Shown: piece after piece, positions 23,887 to 38,201 of the stretch
How the letters are laid out: each line of letters starts with the position of its first letter
Position numbering within the stretch: the first letter of the stretch is position 1
Assembly: GCA_002102555.1 (NCBI GenBank)
Contig: MCFL01000026.1
Span: 308,222 to 372,221 of the forward strand
Origin: Catenaria anguillulae PL171
Lineage: Eukaryota; Blastocladiomycota; Blastocladiomycetes; Blastocladiales; Catenariaceae
DNA length: 64,000 bases
Direction: 5' to 3'
Made by a program: the position numbers and the translations under genes
The notes under the pieces: generated by a model
Seen by the model: the letters and a program-made list of their open reading frames with translations, nothing else
Database searches by the model: none
What the model was told of the DNA's origin: nothing

Positions 23887-24714
23887 ATGGACTGCCCACC
23901 CCAACTCCCGGCCTCGCTTACCATCGCCACCCTTACCCTCGTCCTCGTTACGCACGTGCCCGTACACTTCTTAATCACTCGCACGTCCGACGGGTGCTCG
24001 CCCTGGCACCTAAGCCTCGCGAGCGTGTCGACCGTTTCCGCCCTAGCCGCCGCGAGCTTGGTTGTGCCCTTGCCCTCCCTCGCCCACTGTCCCTGGCAAG
24101 CCATTGTGCCCCATGTGTCGCTCGCGGGCCAAGCCTTGCTGTCGTTAGTGGTTGGTGCCGGATACCTGTACTATTTCCCAGTACACATGCGGTCGCCGCC
24201 GCCACTGCCGCCGACCAACACATCCGAGGGCCAACCCTTTGCGGCCGCCGCCGAGGACGAGTATTGGATGGACGTTGGCCCAAAACCCATGTCGGTCGCC
24301 CGCCGCGGGTGGTGGCGCATGGCCCTAGGGATGGCCAGGGACGTCGGATGGTGTGTTGCGTTTACGGGCCTTGTGGTGGGTGTCGTGCTGGGCATTGGCA
24401 ACAAGACTCTGGCACATGTGTGTGCGGGCGGATTTGGAGTGATGGCGACGCTTTTGGTCATTGTCCAGCACGCCAATGTCTTGGACGATGCGTGGCATGG
24501 ATACGCAAGGGTTGGCGACCAGGAGGATGAGCCCAGGGAGTGGGGCGCAAGTTTGGTGTGGGCCGTCAAGATCGTTGTGGACACGGGTGTTGTATGGTCG
24601 GTGGCAAGCGTCATGCGGGGTGGGATTGGGGTGGCGGTGTGGGCGAGTTTGGCGATGAGCGCGGTGACGGATCTTGGAGTGTTGGTCGTACGAGCTTTGA
24701 AGAAGCGGTTGTAA
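23887..24714 (+). CDS. Diverged tandem PQ-loop paralogue without PQ motifs
   Basis: Predicted 275-residue protein with about seven hydrophobic segments. It aligns by eye with the upstream PQ-loop gene: SPWHLSLASVSTVSALAAAS corresponds to SPWFLLLGSIATISTVANV, and GAGYLYYFPVHM to GALYLHYFPSHL. The first PQ dipeptide has become PV (THVPVHFLI) and the second is absent (IVQHANVLD), and the long cytosolic tail is missing. Because these dipeptides sit at functional hinges, transport activity may be lost or changed. The start at 23887 gives the same N-terminal spacing as the neighbour. The frame is intact, which argues for selection, but a slowly decaying duplicate is possible. Confidence 0.62.
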   Translation: MDCPPQLPASLTIATLTLVLVTHVPVHFLITRTSDGCSPWHLSLASVSTVSALAAASLVVPLPSLAHCPWQAIVPHVSLAGQALLSLVVGAGYLYYFPVHMRSPPPLPPTNTSEGQPFAAAAEDEYWMDVGPKPMSVARRGWWRMALGMARDVGWCVAFTGLVVGVVLGIGNKTLAHVCAGGFGVMATLLVIVQHANVLDDAWHGYARVGDQEDEPREWGASLVWAVKIVVDTGVVWSVASVMRGGIGVAVWASLAMSAVTDLGVLVVRALKKRL

Positions 24715-24895
24715 TGCAGGACGGTTTCTACCATTGTCCAGCCATGATTCACAAGAACAACTTCTCCACTTTCATTGAGTACATTTCGCGACGTTCATTT
24801 TGATCAAGTGAGACAAAGAGAATGTGTTTCGCCGAGAAACACACCAAAGACAGAAGTACCTACAATTCAAGTAAGCTCAATATAGCATCGGCCAA

Positions 24896-25400
24896 TCACA
24901 ACCCAACAACCGCGGCAACCACCGCCACCGCCGCCAGACCCGCGACAACTGTCTGTTCTCCCCTTGATCAAAACGGCTCCGCATCAAGGATTAGAATGGG
25001 CGAATTGCAGAATTTACACATTGAGCGAGAACTTTGGCCATGATAAATTCGGTCGGGCTGGCCGGGCCAGTCGTGTGCATGATACTTACCCACCCGGCGA
25101 CAAATGTGGACCCACCGTCAAGTCCTACCGTATCGACGAGAAATGACGCTTCAAACATCATGCGCGAAAACCACGCCACGGTGTCTGCAGCCATGAGTGC
25201 TGTGCCAGACACGGACGGGAAATAGTGGATGGTCGGCGCTGCAATCGTGGCGCCCTGAGAACTGGTTCTACAAAGGCAGTACCGGGCACGAGGTTGGCAG
25301 TAGGTTCATGACACGGAATCAACGCCTGGTCGAGTCGAGAGGCCACCATGGTTATCTGATCCAACCACAGGCTCCCCGAGTCTTTGAAAAAGAAACTTGA
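24896..25400 (-). pseudogene. Possible small GPI/tail-anchored protein gene or remnant
   Basis: The minus strand carries coding-like sequence (LWLDQITMVASRLDQALIPC, then ATIAAPTIHYFPSVSGTAL and MAADTVAWFSRMMFEAS). It then has a consensus donor GTAAGTATC near 25090, a CTAAT branch-like site and an acceptor after GAACAG. The short last exon encodes a hydrophobic Ala/Val tail ending at the TGA 24896-24898. The tail resembles that of the neighbouring tyrosinase. One frame change near 25260 and the lack of a clear start suggest a broken gene or an unresolved exon. No family is recognised. Confidence 0.3.
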
Positions 25401-25692
25401 GACATTTTTGGTGAGGCTGCGGATGCCACATCTTCGTTTTCAATCGCACTCGACGAAATGATAAGGGTGAGGGTACATCATTCACACCCTTCTATCCCCG
25501 ATGGCAATGTAGTGACGGCCGAAAAAGGTGAGACTTGCACAGTGGATCAGGAAAGACATCATGCACAAGGAGGAAAAATGTTCAAGATAGACAAGTACAT
25601 AAAGTCGATTCATTTCTGATACAAAACACGCCAGTAAAGAGTATTACAAAAAGCTAATGCTAATGCTAACAAGTCTAAATCCCAATCCTTTC

Positions 25693-27308
25693 TTACGCCA
25701 AGACCAAACCAGCAACTGCCGCGACCACAGCCGCAGCACCCACGGCCATCTTTTCGCCCTTGCTCATAACCTTCTTGTCTTGCTCACCTTGCTGGATAGC
25801 TGCCTCCATGGCCTGCACCGCGGGAATCGCAGAGTCCTTGTAATCATCCTTGACTTCCTTCTCCACAAACTTGGCAGACTGCTTGACGAGATCCTGCATG
25901 GTGGGCAGCTTGGCAATGGCCACCACGGCCTTTTCTGGCTCGGCCGCCGCCACAACACGCGAGTTGAGCTGGTCGCAAACAGCGTTGAGCTTGGCTTCGG
26001 CAGCGCGCATACGCTCAACGACCTTGTCGAGCGGCATGGTTGGCATGAGCTTGGACAAGAGGTCGGCGGGCATGGGCTCGAGGGCTGGGATCGACGTGAT
26101 GGGTGCCGTGGAGTTGTCGGCCGGAGCGGGCGTTTCCGTGGCGGTAGCAGCAGCCGAAGTGGTTGAGGTAGCAGTGGCGGTCGAGGTGGTGGACGTCGAA
26201 GCGGCCGTGACGGTCGTCGTTGAGTTACCGGCTTCAACTTGGACGTCCTTGAGTGCCCTCAATGCACGCTGCGCACGGACAACAGGGCCAACATTGTTGG
26301 GAACCGTGTCGTATTGGTAGCACAGACGTTGCCGGTAGTAGAGCATATCCCGGTTGGTCCACTGGCGCTCGTACAACACAGTACCCGCAGCAGGGTCGAC
26401 ACGCTGGTCGTTGGGGCCCGTCTGCAAGTTGACAAAGTTTTGCGCGCTGATTCCTTGCCATGTCGCCCACAACAAGTCAATGTACGTATGGTGAAGGTAA
26501 AAGATCGGGTCGGCGGGCGAAATGGACGGATCGCCCATGTGGCCACCAACAATACCGTGCCACGAGTTGTGCGGCGTGAGCTCAATCGTGTTGGACATTT
26601 CGCCGTACGTGCGGAAGGTCGCGAGCGCGGCAGCCATGACCTGGTTGGCGGGCAACCAGCGGAACGTGCCGACCGTGTTGGCGGCCGCGGGCGAGCGCTG
26701 CACGAGACGGCCATTGTCGTCCGTCAGACCAGTGAACGGCGCCGTGAGTGCACCGCGGCGGAGCTCGCCAAGACCGCCGGGTTGCGAGTTGAAGATACGC
26801 GAGCGCACAGGGGCGTTGCGATCGGCAAGCTCGTCCCAGTAGGGCAGGGCAGTCACGTTCGGGTTGGCGCGCATCAGCTCTTGCTCAAACTCGTGCAGCA
26901 TGGCGCGGTGCATGGGAAGGAATTGCGTCGTCATATGGTACTGCATGCCGGTCCGGTGCTTGCGGGTCATGCGATCGAGAACACCAGTGCGCTTCATGCT
27001 ATCGTGTGTAATGGATTGTGATGGAGGTTAGCAATCCGTTCTGCTGGTGTGTGGGTAACAAGGGAGATGGATGTGCACGAGACGCGTTCGCAAGTTGGAC
27101 AGAGTTGTGGGGAGCAAGGATGACTGGCTTGGGGCAAGCGTGAGACGTACGTCATGATAGCATCGGCAAAGGCACGACGCTCAGGAAGAGACAAACTCGA
27201 GAATGGGCGACGGGTGCGGACACCGTTGGGGCAGATGGTGGGAACAGTGGTGTTTTGCGCCTGGACGGCGATGGCAAAGAGAGCAAGGAGGGCGATGATG
27301 GAGCGCAT
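25693..27308 (-). CDS. Secreted tyrosinase (binuclear copper monooxygenase)
   Basis: Oxidises phenols to quinones, for example in melanin formation. Two exons, 27308-27151 and 26998-25693, give 487 residues; the intron is 152 bases. An N-terminal signal peptide (MRSIIALLALFAIAVQAQ) is followed by a Cys and by the PFSSLSLPERRAF segment typical of fungal tyrosinases. CuA histidines appear around residues 67-88 (QYHMTTQFLPMHRAMLHEFE) and CuB in HNSWHGIVGGHMG...FYLHHTYIDLLW. A Thr/Ser/Ala-rich linker and a hydrophobic C-terminus (AVGAAAVVAAVAGLVLA) suggest GPI anchoring or membrane tethering. The third CuA residue is not certain by eye. A TATA box lies 150 bases upstream. Confidence 0.92.
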
Positions 27309-28962
27309 TGTGATGGATGATGTGGACGGTCTAGTGGATGTGGGGTCTATGGGAACTGGAGTGTGGGTGGGGATCAGAGCGAGGGTGGCGTGCGTCGCTT
27401 GAGAGAGGATACGGTCGAAATGGAGGGAAGAGGTGCAGGGAATCGGTCCGGCTTTATACCTTTGGCGGCCTAGTCAGGTGAGAGGAAACTCTGGGAACGC
27501 AACCAAGCAGTGCGAGGGGGCGAGCGGTGAATTGCCGTTCAGGCATGAGCGCTTTTCGAGCAAGGGCGGTGAGGCAAAAAAATGTCAGAGGGAAATCAGC
27601 GCACAAATCGGCGTTTACTGGCTCGCACATACTACTGTCCATGGGAAAGCAAACATTGTGACGTGAGTGAATGTGGCAGAGCACTCGAGCGAGCCCGCTG
27701 CGCGCAATTATGCGCACGAGCAGGCCAGTGATACTCTGCAACCAACCGCTCAACAGCGATCCTAATGGCTGCTCTCGAAGAGCCGTGCAGGTGCGGCGTT
27801 CCCATGCGCCTTGGAGCGTGTGATGCGAGACAGCCTATATGTTCATGACACATGTTTGCAGGTTGTACGCGGCTTGATTGTTTATGTAGCCAAGAACAGG
27901 TTCCGGGGCGCTCATAAGGCCGCAAACAAATGAGCCAAACTTGGGTCGAACGCAAGCAAGAGGCGGATTCCAACGACCGGTTGTAGGCAGCACTAGCACT
28001 TGAGGCTGGATTGTTTTTGTTGTTGGCATCTGGTGATGTGGGGCCGCACATAAGAGAAATGGAGAGCAATGGAGGAGCAGCCAGGTTTGCTGTCTCGTCG
28101 ATACATTGTTGTCAAGGGTCTGCATCCGTGAGGGATGAGACTGGAATGAATGGCTCGTTGATCCTTCCTGGCCTGCGTCCGAATGCCATTGGTTCCTTGT
28201 CCGCAGCGTCAGAAAGCGAAACCCGGGGCGCCAGTGATTGATTGGAGCGCAGCTCGTCCAGCAACTGTTTGGATGCCAAAACTAGAGTCAATTGCATCTC
28301 CCATTTACCTGCTTGCTTGCTATAACAGCGCCTGCGATGATCCCATTGCTTGCTGGCCCTCCGGACAAGGCCGCAAACAGATGATTCCCCCGCTTCCCAG
28401 CTGCGCATGAGTGAAATGCTCAGTGGAGCGGCCCCGTTTCACAAGCCAATCGTCTGCTTGGGAGAAAGTGAGCAAGAAACACCCGCTCGAGTCTCAGTGC
28501 GTTGCATGCAATGTTGCGCACTGGTGAGCGCTGTGTGCGGTCAGCGCAAAGAATCCGAGCGAAAGGTGGGGGGGGGGGGGCGATCCCCATATTTCGGCAA
28601 ATATATTTGCCCACGACTCTTTGCCGGGCTTGGCGAAAACTGAGTGTCGAGTCTGAAGGCGAACAGTGCCAGCTCCGGCTGGGTGGAAGGGGATCGACAT
28701 GGTGGACGCACCTGAAACAAACGCGTACAGCTGACGCGTCAGATCGACGGATTGTAGCAGCGAGACACACCAATTGCCGATCGCGACCGATCCAAACAGG
28801 TTTTTCTGTTTGTTGCTTTTTATTGCTCCAGTCTGCGAGCAAACAACGTCAAATCGACTGCCCAAAGAAAAAAAAAAAAAAAAAAGCATGAATGCAAAGA
28901 CCATGTATTTCGTCAAATCAGTCTAAAAGCAACCTAATCTCGCAACTGCAAATACTCCAAAA
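27309..28962. other. Divergent intergenic region between tyrosinase and ELP3
   Basis: Holds the tyrosinase promoter at its left end. No open frame is convincing. A G-run near 28568-28580 and an A-run near 28866-28885 are notable; the A-run lies about 80 bases before the ELP3 start. Confidence 0.5.
27452..27458 (-). promoter_or_regulatory. TATA box of tyrosinase gene
   Basis: TATAAAG on the minus strand, 150 bases before the ATG at 27308. This is almost the same spacing as in both subtilisin genes. Confidence 0.6.
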
Positions 28963-30801
28963 ATGGGACCGACCAACATTGCCGGTAAGTTTCCGTTCAC
29001 TCCTGCTTGCCACTTGCGATCCGCTCGCTCTCTCACCTCAAGCCGGATGATGTCACCTAGTCGCCACCGACGCCCTCACGCAGTCCGAAGCCGAGCGCAT
29101 GGTCCTGTGCTGTGCCGGCATTGTCAAGGACCTGATTGCCGCCGTCCAATCCAACGCCGACGTCAACCTCAATGGACTGCGTGCCAAATGGTCAAAGAAG
29201 TACAAGCTTGCGGGACAGCCCCGGCTCGTCGACATCCTTGCTGCCATCCCACACGAACACCGCCCGCTGCTCGTCCCGCGCTTGCGTGCCAAGCCAGTGC
29301 GCACGGCCTCGGGCGTGGCTGTTGTGGCCGTCATGTGCAAACCGCACAGGTGTCCGCACATTGCCATGACGGGCAACATTTGTGTGTACTGTCCCGGAGG
29401 CCCAGATTCCGATTTCGAGTACTCGACCCAGTCGTACACTGGTTACGAACCCACGTCCATGCGTGCGATTCGCTCTCGATACAATCCGTTTGAGCAGGCC
29501 AGGGGTCGCATCTTGCAGTTGCAGTCGCTCGGCCACTCGTGTGACAAGGTCGAGTACATTGTGATGGGCGGCACATTTATGGCTCTGTCGGAAGAGTACC
29601 GGCACTGGTTCATTGCTCGGCTACACGATGCGCTGTCGGGCCACGAAAGCCATGGCGACGTGGACGAGGCCGTGCGCATGTCGGAGCAGAGTCCTGCAAA
29701 GTGTGTAGGCATCACCATCGAGACTCGCCCGGATTATTGCTTGAAGCCGCACATTTCGCAAATGTTGCGGTACGGTTGCACGCGGTTGGAGATTGGCGTG
29801 CAATCAATTTACGAAGACGTGGCCAGGGATACCAACCGTGGGCATACCGTGCGGGCCGTCACCGAGTCGTTCCATTTGGGCAAGGATGCCGGGTACAAGA
29901 TTGTGTCGCACATGATGCCAGACTTGCCCAATGTCGGCATGCAGAGGGATTTGGAGCAGTTTAAGGAGTATTTCGAAAATCCTGCGTTTCGTTCGGATGG
30001 GCTCAAGATTTACCCAACATTGGTCATTCGTGGCACTGTATGGTTTTCTTTACTTCATTCTTAACTTGACTTGCCACTCACTTCTCCCGTCTGGTTCCGA
30101 CGTCTGTCTAGGGTTTGTACGAGCTGTGGCGGACGGGCCGGTACCGCAACTACTCGCCCAACGAACTTGTCGACCTGGTTGCCCGCATCATGGCGCTTGT
30201 CCCTCCGTGGACCCGCGTGTACCGTGTGCAGCGCGATATTCCCATGCCCCTCGTCACGTCCGGTGTTGAGCACGGCAACCTGCGCGAACTCGCACTTGCA
30301 CGCATGAAGGATTTGGGCGTCACGTCGCGCGACGTGCGCACACGCGAAGTCGGCATCCAGGAGGTGCACCATAAGGTGCGCCCACATGGCATTGAGCTTG
30401 TGCGTCGCGACTATGCGGCAAACGGCGGGTGGGAGACGTTTTTGGCGTATGAGGATCCCGAGCAGGACATCTTGATTGGCTTGTTGCGGCTGCGCAAGTG
30501 TTCCGAGGAGGGCACGTTCCGGCCAGAGTTGCGTGTGGATGGGGTGCCGCAATCGGTAGTCAGGGAATTGCATGTGTATGGAAGTGTGGTGCCTGTGCAT
30601 TCGCGCGATCCGACCCGGTTCCAGCATCAAGGGTTTGGGACGTTGCTCATGGAGGAGGCCGAGCGGATCGCGAGGGAGGAGCATGGCAGTGTCAAGATTG
30701 CCGTCATTTCGGGTGTCGGAACGAGGGACTACTATCGCAAGCTTGGGTATGAGTTGGAGGGGCCGTACATGGTCAAGTGGTTGGACGGTCGGGCCAAGTA
30801 A
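28963..30801 (+). CDS. ELP3: Elongator complex catalytic subunit Elp3
   Basis: Catalytic subunit of Elongator, which adds cm5-type side chains to wobble uridine of tRNAs using a radical-SAM domain and acetyl-CoA. Exons are 28963-28984, 29061-30037 and 30112-30801, giving 562 residues, the normal length. The Fe-S binding Cys lie at about 100, 105, 115 and 118 ([20 protein letters not shown]), followed by the near-invariant [20 protein letters not shown] block. The C-terminal GNAT domain shows [19 protein letters not shown] and [18 protein letters not shown]. The tiny first exon encodes MGPTNIA and is joined by a GTAAGT donor. The gene is very conserved and undamaged. Confidence 0.97.
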
Positions 30802-31137
30802 ACTAACGCTGTTCTCGTCCTTGGTTGACAAATAAATACATGATAGTGTGTCGAGACCATCCTCTTCGCTCCTTTTGCTGTACTTGCCCTGCAGGGCGGG
30901 TGGTTGGTTCACCGTAGGCTTGACCTTGGCGAAACTTGAAAGGCAAGCGGCCCCGATTTGGTGCTCAGCCTGAGGCGAAAGCCACCGCCTAAGACTCTCC
31001 AAGATATTCAAGTAAAGAACGATATATCAATATCCTACCATACACATGAACTGCAAGGTGGACCCGATAAACGTCATTCAGTCTACGCAATCTCTGCCCC
31101 TCAACCTCGTCCTTTGCTAGAAACCAAAACCAAGACC
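30802..31137. other. Spacer between ELP3 and SPRY gene
   Basis: It holds the ELP3 3' flank, with AATAAATA near 30832, and the leader of the next gene. Nothing else is seen. Confidence 0.5.
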
Positions 31138-32265
31138 ATGAGCGATATCCCTCCTGCCCCGAAGCCGGCCACCCCGCTCTCCGCCATCGGCGACTTTGCC
31201 GACAAGGCACAGTATCCACTGCTGCTGACGCTGGCACTGCCCGTCATTGGCATGGTCGCTTTCCTCATTGTCGTTCATCTCATTCTCCGCCGCACGCACA
31301 CGGCCTTCAAGGACGCTGTCACCCCGGCCTCGCTCGACCGACCTGCCAAGGCAGACCCCTCCAAGGCAGACGCCACGCTCAACGACCCCATCACCGTGGC
31401 AGATACTTTCATTGCCCAAAACCCGCCCCAAAACATGCCCTCGCAGTTTGCAAACAAAATCAATATCATCCGATCGGGGGCAGACGTGCGCACCTTATCC
31501 GGTGATGAGCTGACAATTGACCACACTACCAACGAGCTTGTCGTCAAGTTCCGCTCGGGCTTCCATGCGGTCCACATCACTGCCCTGTGCTCTTACGAAC
31601 TGACTGTGCTGCACCGCGAGCTCCCGTCCACGGTTGTTGCCATGGGCTATGCCCGGTTCCCCTTCCCAGAGGGCCGCTTGCCCGGGTGGCACGCAGGCTC
31701 TGTTGGCTTCCATACCAACTTGCGCAAGTTTGCGGACCGTGGTGGGTTCGTGGGCCATTCCTTCCCCATGCTGCCCTCGGACGACTTTTCCATTCCCAAG
31801 AACCAATCCAACACGTATACCATCACGGTCAACCCGCGCGCCAGCGAGGTCTACATTTCGCAAGGCTCAGGCACCTTCCGGTTCCACCGCGTCCTTGCAC
31901 AAGCACACGAGCTGCGACTTGGCGAGTGTCCGTACTTCCCCATGATTGGCGCCAACGGCAAGTGCACGGTGCGCATTCGCCCATTCATCCCGTCGGACGA
32001 GGAGGTAGAGCAGCTTCGCCGCGAGGCCTGGAACATGGAGCAGCAGTTTGTCCGGGCCGATGGCGGCGTGTCGCCCGCGGCGCGCAGTCATCGCAGTGCA
32101 ACGAGTGGCAAGAGCGCAGGGCAGCCTCAGCCGTCGCCGTTGATGCAACCCGCGATGGCGCACACGACAGGCATGGCATCGCCCGCGTTGCAGGTGCCAG
32201 ACGTGCGGCAGCGGCAGCACCGTGGAATGCCCGATGGCGGATCGAGTGCAACACTGATGAGTTGA
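31138..32265 (+). CDS. Single-pass membrane SPRY-domain protein (Ssh4/Ear1-like)
   Basis: Predicted 375 residues. A short Pro-rich N-terminus is followed by one transmembrane helix at about residues 27-50 (PLLLTLALPVIGMVAFLIVV) and a basic stop-transfer RR. A SPRY-like domain spans about residues 120-290, recognisable from TVVAMGYARFPFPEGRLPGWHAGSVGFH, which fits the SPRY core (pairs of beta strands with RLPGW). In yeast, membrane SPRY proteins of this layout (Ssh4, Ear1) are adaptors that recruit the Rsp5 ubiquitin ligase to vacuolar/endosomal cargo. I see no PPxY motif here, so that role is only a suggestion. The Ser/Gln-rich tail is low complexity. The frame is open upstream to 30958 but without an ATG. 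Confidence 0.62.
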   Translation: MSDIPPAPKPATPLSAIGDFADKAQYPLLLTLALPVIGMVAFLIVVHLILRRTHTAFKDAVTPASLDRPAKADPSKADATLNDPITVADTFIAQNPPQNMPSQFANKINIIRSGADVRTLSGDELTIDHTTNELVVKFRSGFHAVHITALCSYELTVLHRELPSTVVAMGYARFPFPEGRLPGWHAGSVGFHTNLRKFADRGGFVGHSFPMLPSDDFSIPKNQSNTYTITVNPRASEVYISQGSGTFRFHRVLAQAHELRLGECPYFPMIGANGKCTVRIRPFIPSDEEVEQLRREAWNMEQQFVRADGGVSPAARSHRSATSGKSAGQPQPSPLMQPAMAHTTGMASPALQVPDVRQRQHRGMPDGGSSATLMS

Positions 32266-35069
<2,804 letters not shown>

Positions 35070-36959
35070 GTTGATGGGGTGAGCACAAGGTCGACGCGTC
35101 TAGCGTGTAGGGTATTGAGTCGGAAAAAAGGGATTGGCAGGCGGGCAAGGAGAGAGCGGGCTGCTGATGAGGAGTCGATGGTGAGAGGGATTGGTGGGTG
35201 GGCAGGTCGAGAGCTTTATAGGTCTGTCGTTGAAGTCCGGGAAGGACAACCGTCGGCGGGCTCGAACATACTGTGAGTAACTGTTGTCGCTTGAACGGCT
35301 TTCCTCTCTTGACTGGAGAAGCTCCTTGTCGCTCTCGAAGCGTGTCGCCAAGTATAGGAAGTATCACTTGACATTTCGAAGGTTCTTTGTCACATGTCGA
35401 GCATTCCGTTTTCGAGGAAGGAGGTTGCGTGATCAATAAATGCTCAGTGGTGATGTGGGTGTAGTCACAGGATCTTTTCAGCATTCGACGTGTGAGACAA
35501 GGGACCGTTGCTGAGAAAAACCGTTGCTGCCGCTGTCTATGGATGACGTGATTCTGGTGGATGTTCGCAGCTGGCGTGCGGACCCCCATCACATCAACGG
35601 ACCCGTGTCCATATGACTTTTAAAAATCTCGGCACGTGAGAATTAATACCAGTCTCTCATCAACTCGAGAAGATCGTATTGAGTGGTACCACGAGTCCCT
35701 GGCCCTGTGCATTATTGTGCGGCCCACCGGTTACGGCGAATGGAACAAGGATTTGGCCGATGTTCCGTAAGGGAGCGGTAGCGCTGCTCTCTGTCGGTGC
35801 TTGAGACGCGTCAACCAACGAGGGACCATACTTGGTAGGATGTGGTGCCGTTGCAGCTGCAATTGCATGCGGTAATCGTTGCGATGCGCTGCACCGGTAC
35901 CTCTCTGTCAGAACTGAAGCTTGCAAGCGGTGGAGTGAGCTGTGCAGCTGGAGCGCCTGCTTGTATCAGCAGTTCACAGGAGCCGACGACCCAAAAGTGT
36001 GACTGCATGTAACGCGATCCTCTAAATGAAATGCGCCGGCCAATGAGAGCATGGCGCCGCGGCTGCTCCGCTGGCGCAGCCGGATGCATGGTGGGATGAC
36101 CGATGATCGACGTACTTTGGGACGCGCTTTCAAGTCATGTGGGTTGTGTGAAATTACTATGACTCAAATGGTCATGAATCATTGTGCGTGCAGAAAACGC
36201 CGCATATCCAAACAAACAAGTTGTGAAAAAAAAATCATGTGTGATGGGAAAGCACGGTTCATCGGTCCAATTATTTACGTACCACTGCAGCCGACGACAG
36301 TACCAATTTCCGCGCCTGGCGGCCTAAGGCTGTGCGTGTGCGAGTGCGACGGGGCAGCTGTATCGGACACACTTGTCAGCGTTGTATGGACGAGTCTAGG
36401 TTGGAGAACTACGGACAGGATCTGGGTATCGGGGCGGTCGTGTAGGCCCCGTTATCACGTTAACCAGCAGAGTCTGGTGTGCCCATATCGAACGGCGCGA
36501 CGAGTTGTTTGCCAACCGTGAGGGGTACTCAATTCTCAGGACAAGACTCAGCTGCCCACCACTCACGGCAAAGGCTTGAATGCTCACGTCCTTCTGGTCG
36601 CGGGCCCATTGCGAAGATCAAGTCGCAGCACAAAGGCCTGTGTATCTCACGGAATTCTTGCATTCATCATTCCCGCACCACCCCCACATTATCCTCGGGG
36701 AAAGGTAAACTTCCATCATGTCCATCGACTTTACACCTTGTGCCTTTCACGTCCGATATTGTTGTCCCTTTGTCCTTGTCCATGGGATGATGCTGGACTA
36801 GGCTGTGAAGGTAGTTCGATTGTGCATGCATCGCCACCGATTTCGTCGGTTACCTTGTTTCTGTACTCTACTACTCTATACTACTTTATTCTGGATGCAG
36901 CATCCAATGTAGCATACGATATTACAGTCTATTCAATGTCACGCCAACGAGATCCTCAA
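35070..36959. other. Long intergenic region
   Basis: The right part of the subtilisin promoter is followed by sequence without a supported gene. A minus-strand segment at about 35660-36060 has coding-like composition in two adjacent frames (LRNIGQILVPFAVTGGPHNN and others) and may be a remnant; I do not recognise it. Confidence 0.4.
35214..35220 (-). promoter_or_regulatory. TATA box of intact subtilisin gene
   Basis: TATAAAG on the minus strand, 151 bases before the ATG at 35069, matching position and sequence in the broken paralogue. Confidence 0.6.
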
Positions 36960-37835
36960 CTAGCTGGCAGCCTCCAAGTTCACCTGTGTTGATTGCACCG
37001 CACCCTCTGCCTCCCCCTCGGCCCATTCCATCTCGAGCGCAGCAAGTGCAGCTTGATCCTCCTCCTCGGGCACCTCGGCGACTCGCAAAAACTCGGTATG
37101 CGGCTTGAGCGCCTCATTCGCGGCCAGCACCCGCAAGCCAAGCAGTTGACGCATACGTGCGTGGAAAGACGGAATCTGAAAAAAATGGTTGAGAGTGTCA
37201 GCAGGCGGTTTCGAGAGTCAACAACAAGTCGATGGAGAAAAACATACATCATCTACATCCAATGCCTTCATCACACCCACAGTTCCGAATCCAAACAATG
37301 ACAATGCAAGAGCTGTGCCCAAGCCCAGTGCCTTGGCTGCATAAAAGATATCGGACGAATCCACATGCGTCTTGGCCTGGCTCCCTGGCCGCTTGGGTGC
37401 ATCATCGGTCCCCGTCCAGTCAAGCGCCATGGCCAATCCGGACCGCATGGCTTCCCGAGCGCTAAGTTTTGAGGGTTCCGGCATAGAGATTGGTTGAGCG
37501 TCGGTCGGGACGAGTGTGGGTGGAGGCCGGGGAGCGATTCGGCCGCCGATCCGTGGAGCTGATGATGATGGCACCAATCTCGCAGCCGGGCTTGCAGCAG
37601 CAGGGGAGGCAGCGATACTCGACGATCTTGGTCCAGTCAGTGCACCAGGGTTGGGCAGTTTGCCGCGCTTGGCCATGATCCATGACGCTCCAATCCCGAT
37701 GACAAATGCGCCGGCGGCGAGCGACAGGGCAGTGCCTGGTCTGATGATGGGAGTGAAAGAGGAGTAGGAGGAGCCATCTTTGCTTGGTGCCGGCGACGGG
37801 CCGGATGGATTCAGCGAGCTTGAAGTGGAATTCAT
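36960..37835 (-). CDS. TMEM242-like mitochondrial membrane protein
   Basis: Two exons, 37835-37248 and 37175-36960 (72-base intron), give 267 residues. Two hydrophobic segments are seen: GTALSLAAGAFVIGIGASWIM (about 35-55) followed by basic AKRGKLP, and ALGLGTALALSLFGFGTVGV (about 170-190) followed by MKALDVDDIPSFHARMRQLL. This spacing and the helix-then-WKALGV-type ending fit TMEM242, an inner-membrane assembly factor for ATP synthase and complex I in animals. The linker between helices is longer and Pro/Ser-rich, and the acidic C-terminal tail is extra. Similarity is by eye and moderate. Confidence 0.6.
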
Positions 37836-38201
37836 GATTCAATTGTCGGCGTTTGCGGTGGGTGCATTCGGCTCTCGCAAGTCATTCATTGGCTCGATTT
37901 GATTTCGATATTGATTCAGTCTTTCCTCAACCCAATGCAAGACGACTCGAAGAAGCGCTACCGAAAGAGTATGACCCGTTCTGGAAACATCTTTTCATCA
38001 ACTGCAGCATCCCGCGGCTGTCTCACGTTCAACGCGCCACCACACCGGCCAATATGCAAGCCTCGCGAACCAACTGTCCGCACCTTCATTGACGTCCAAC
38101 CTCTTCGCCACCCTGCATTCAAAACTGGCCAAGTTGCCCTCCCCATCCTTTAGGGGAGACATTTCATTCCATCCAAGAGTACGCATAGAAGTAGGGACAC
38201 C
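37836..38201. other. Divergent promoter between TMEM242-like and kexin genes
   Basis: A 366-base gap between head-to-head starts. Nothing specific is seen. Confidence 0.45.

Noticed and set aside
30958-31137. Upstream extension of the SPRY protein frame
   Set aside because: No ATG in the open frame before 31138.
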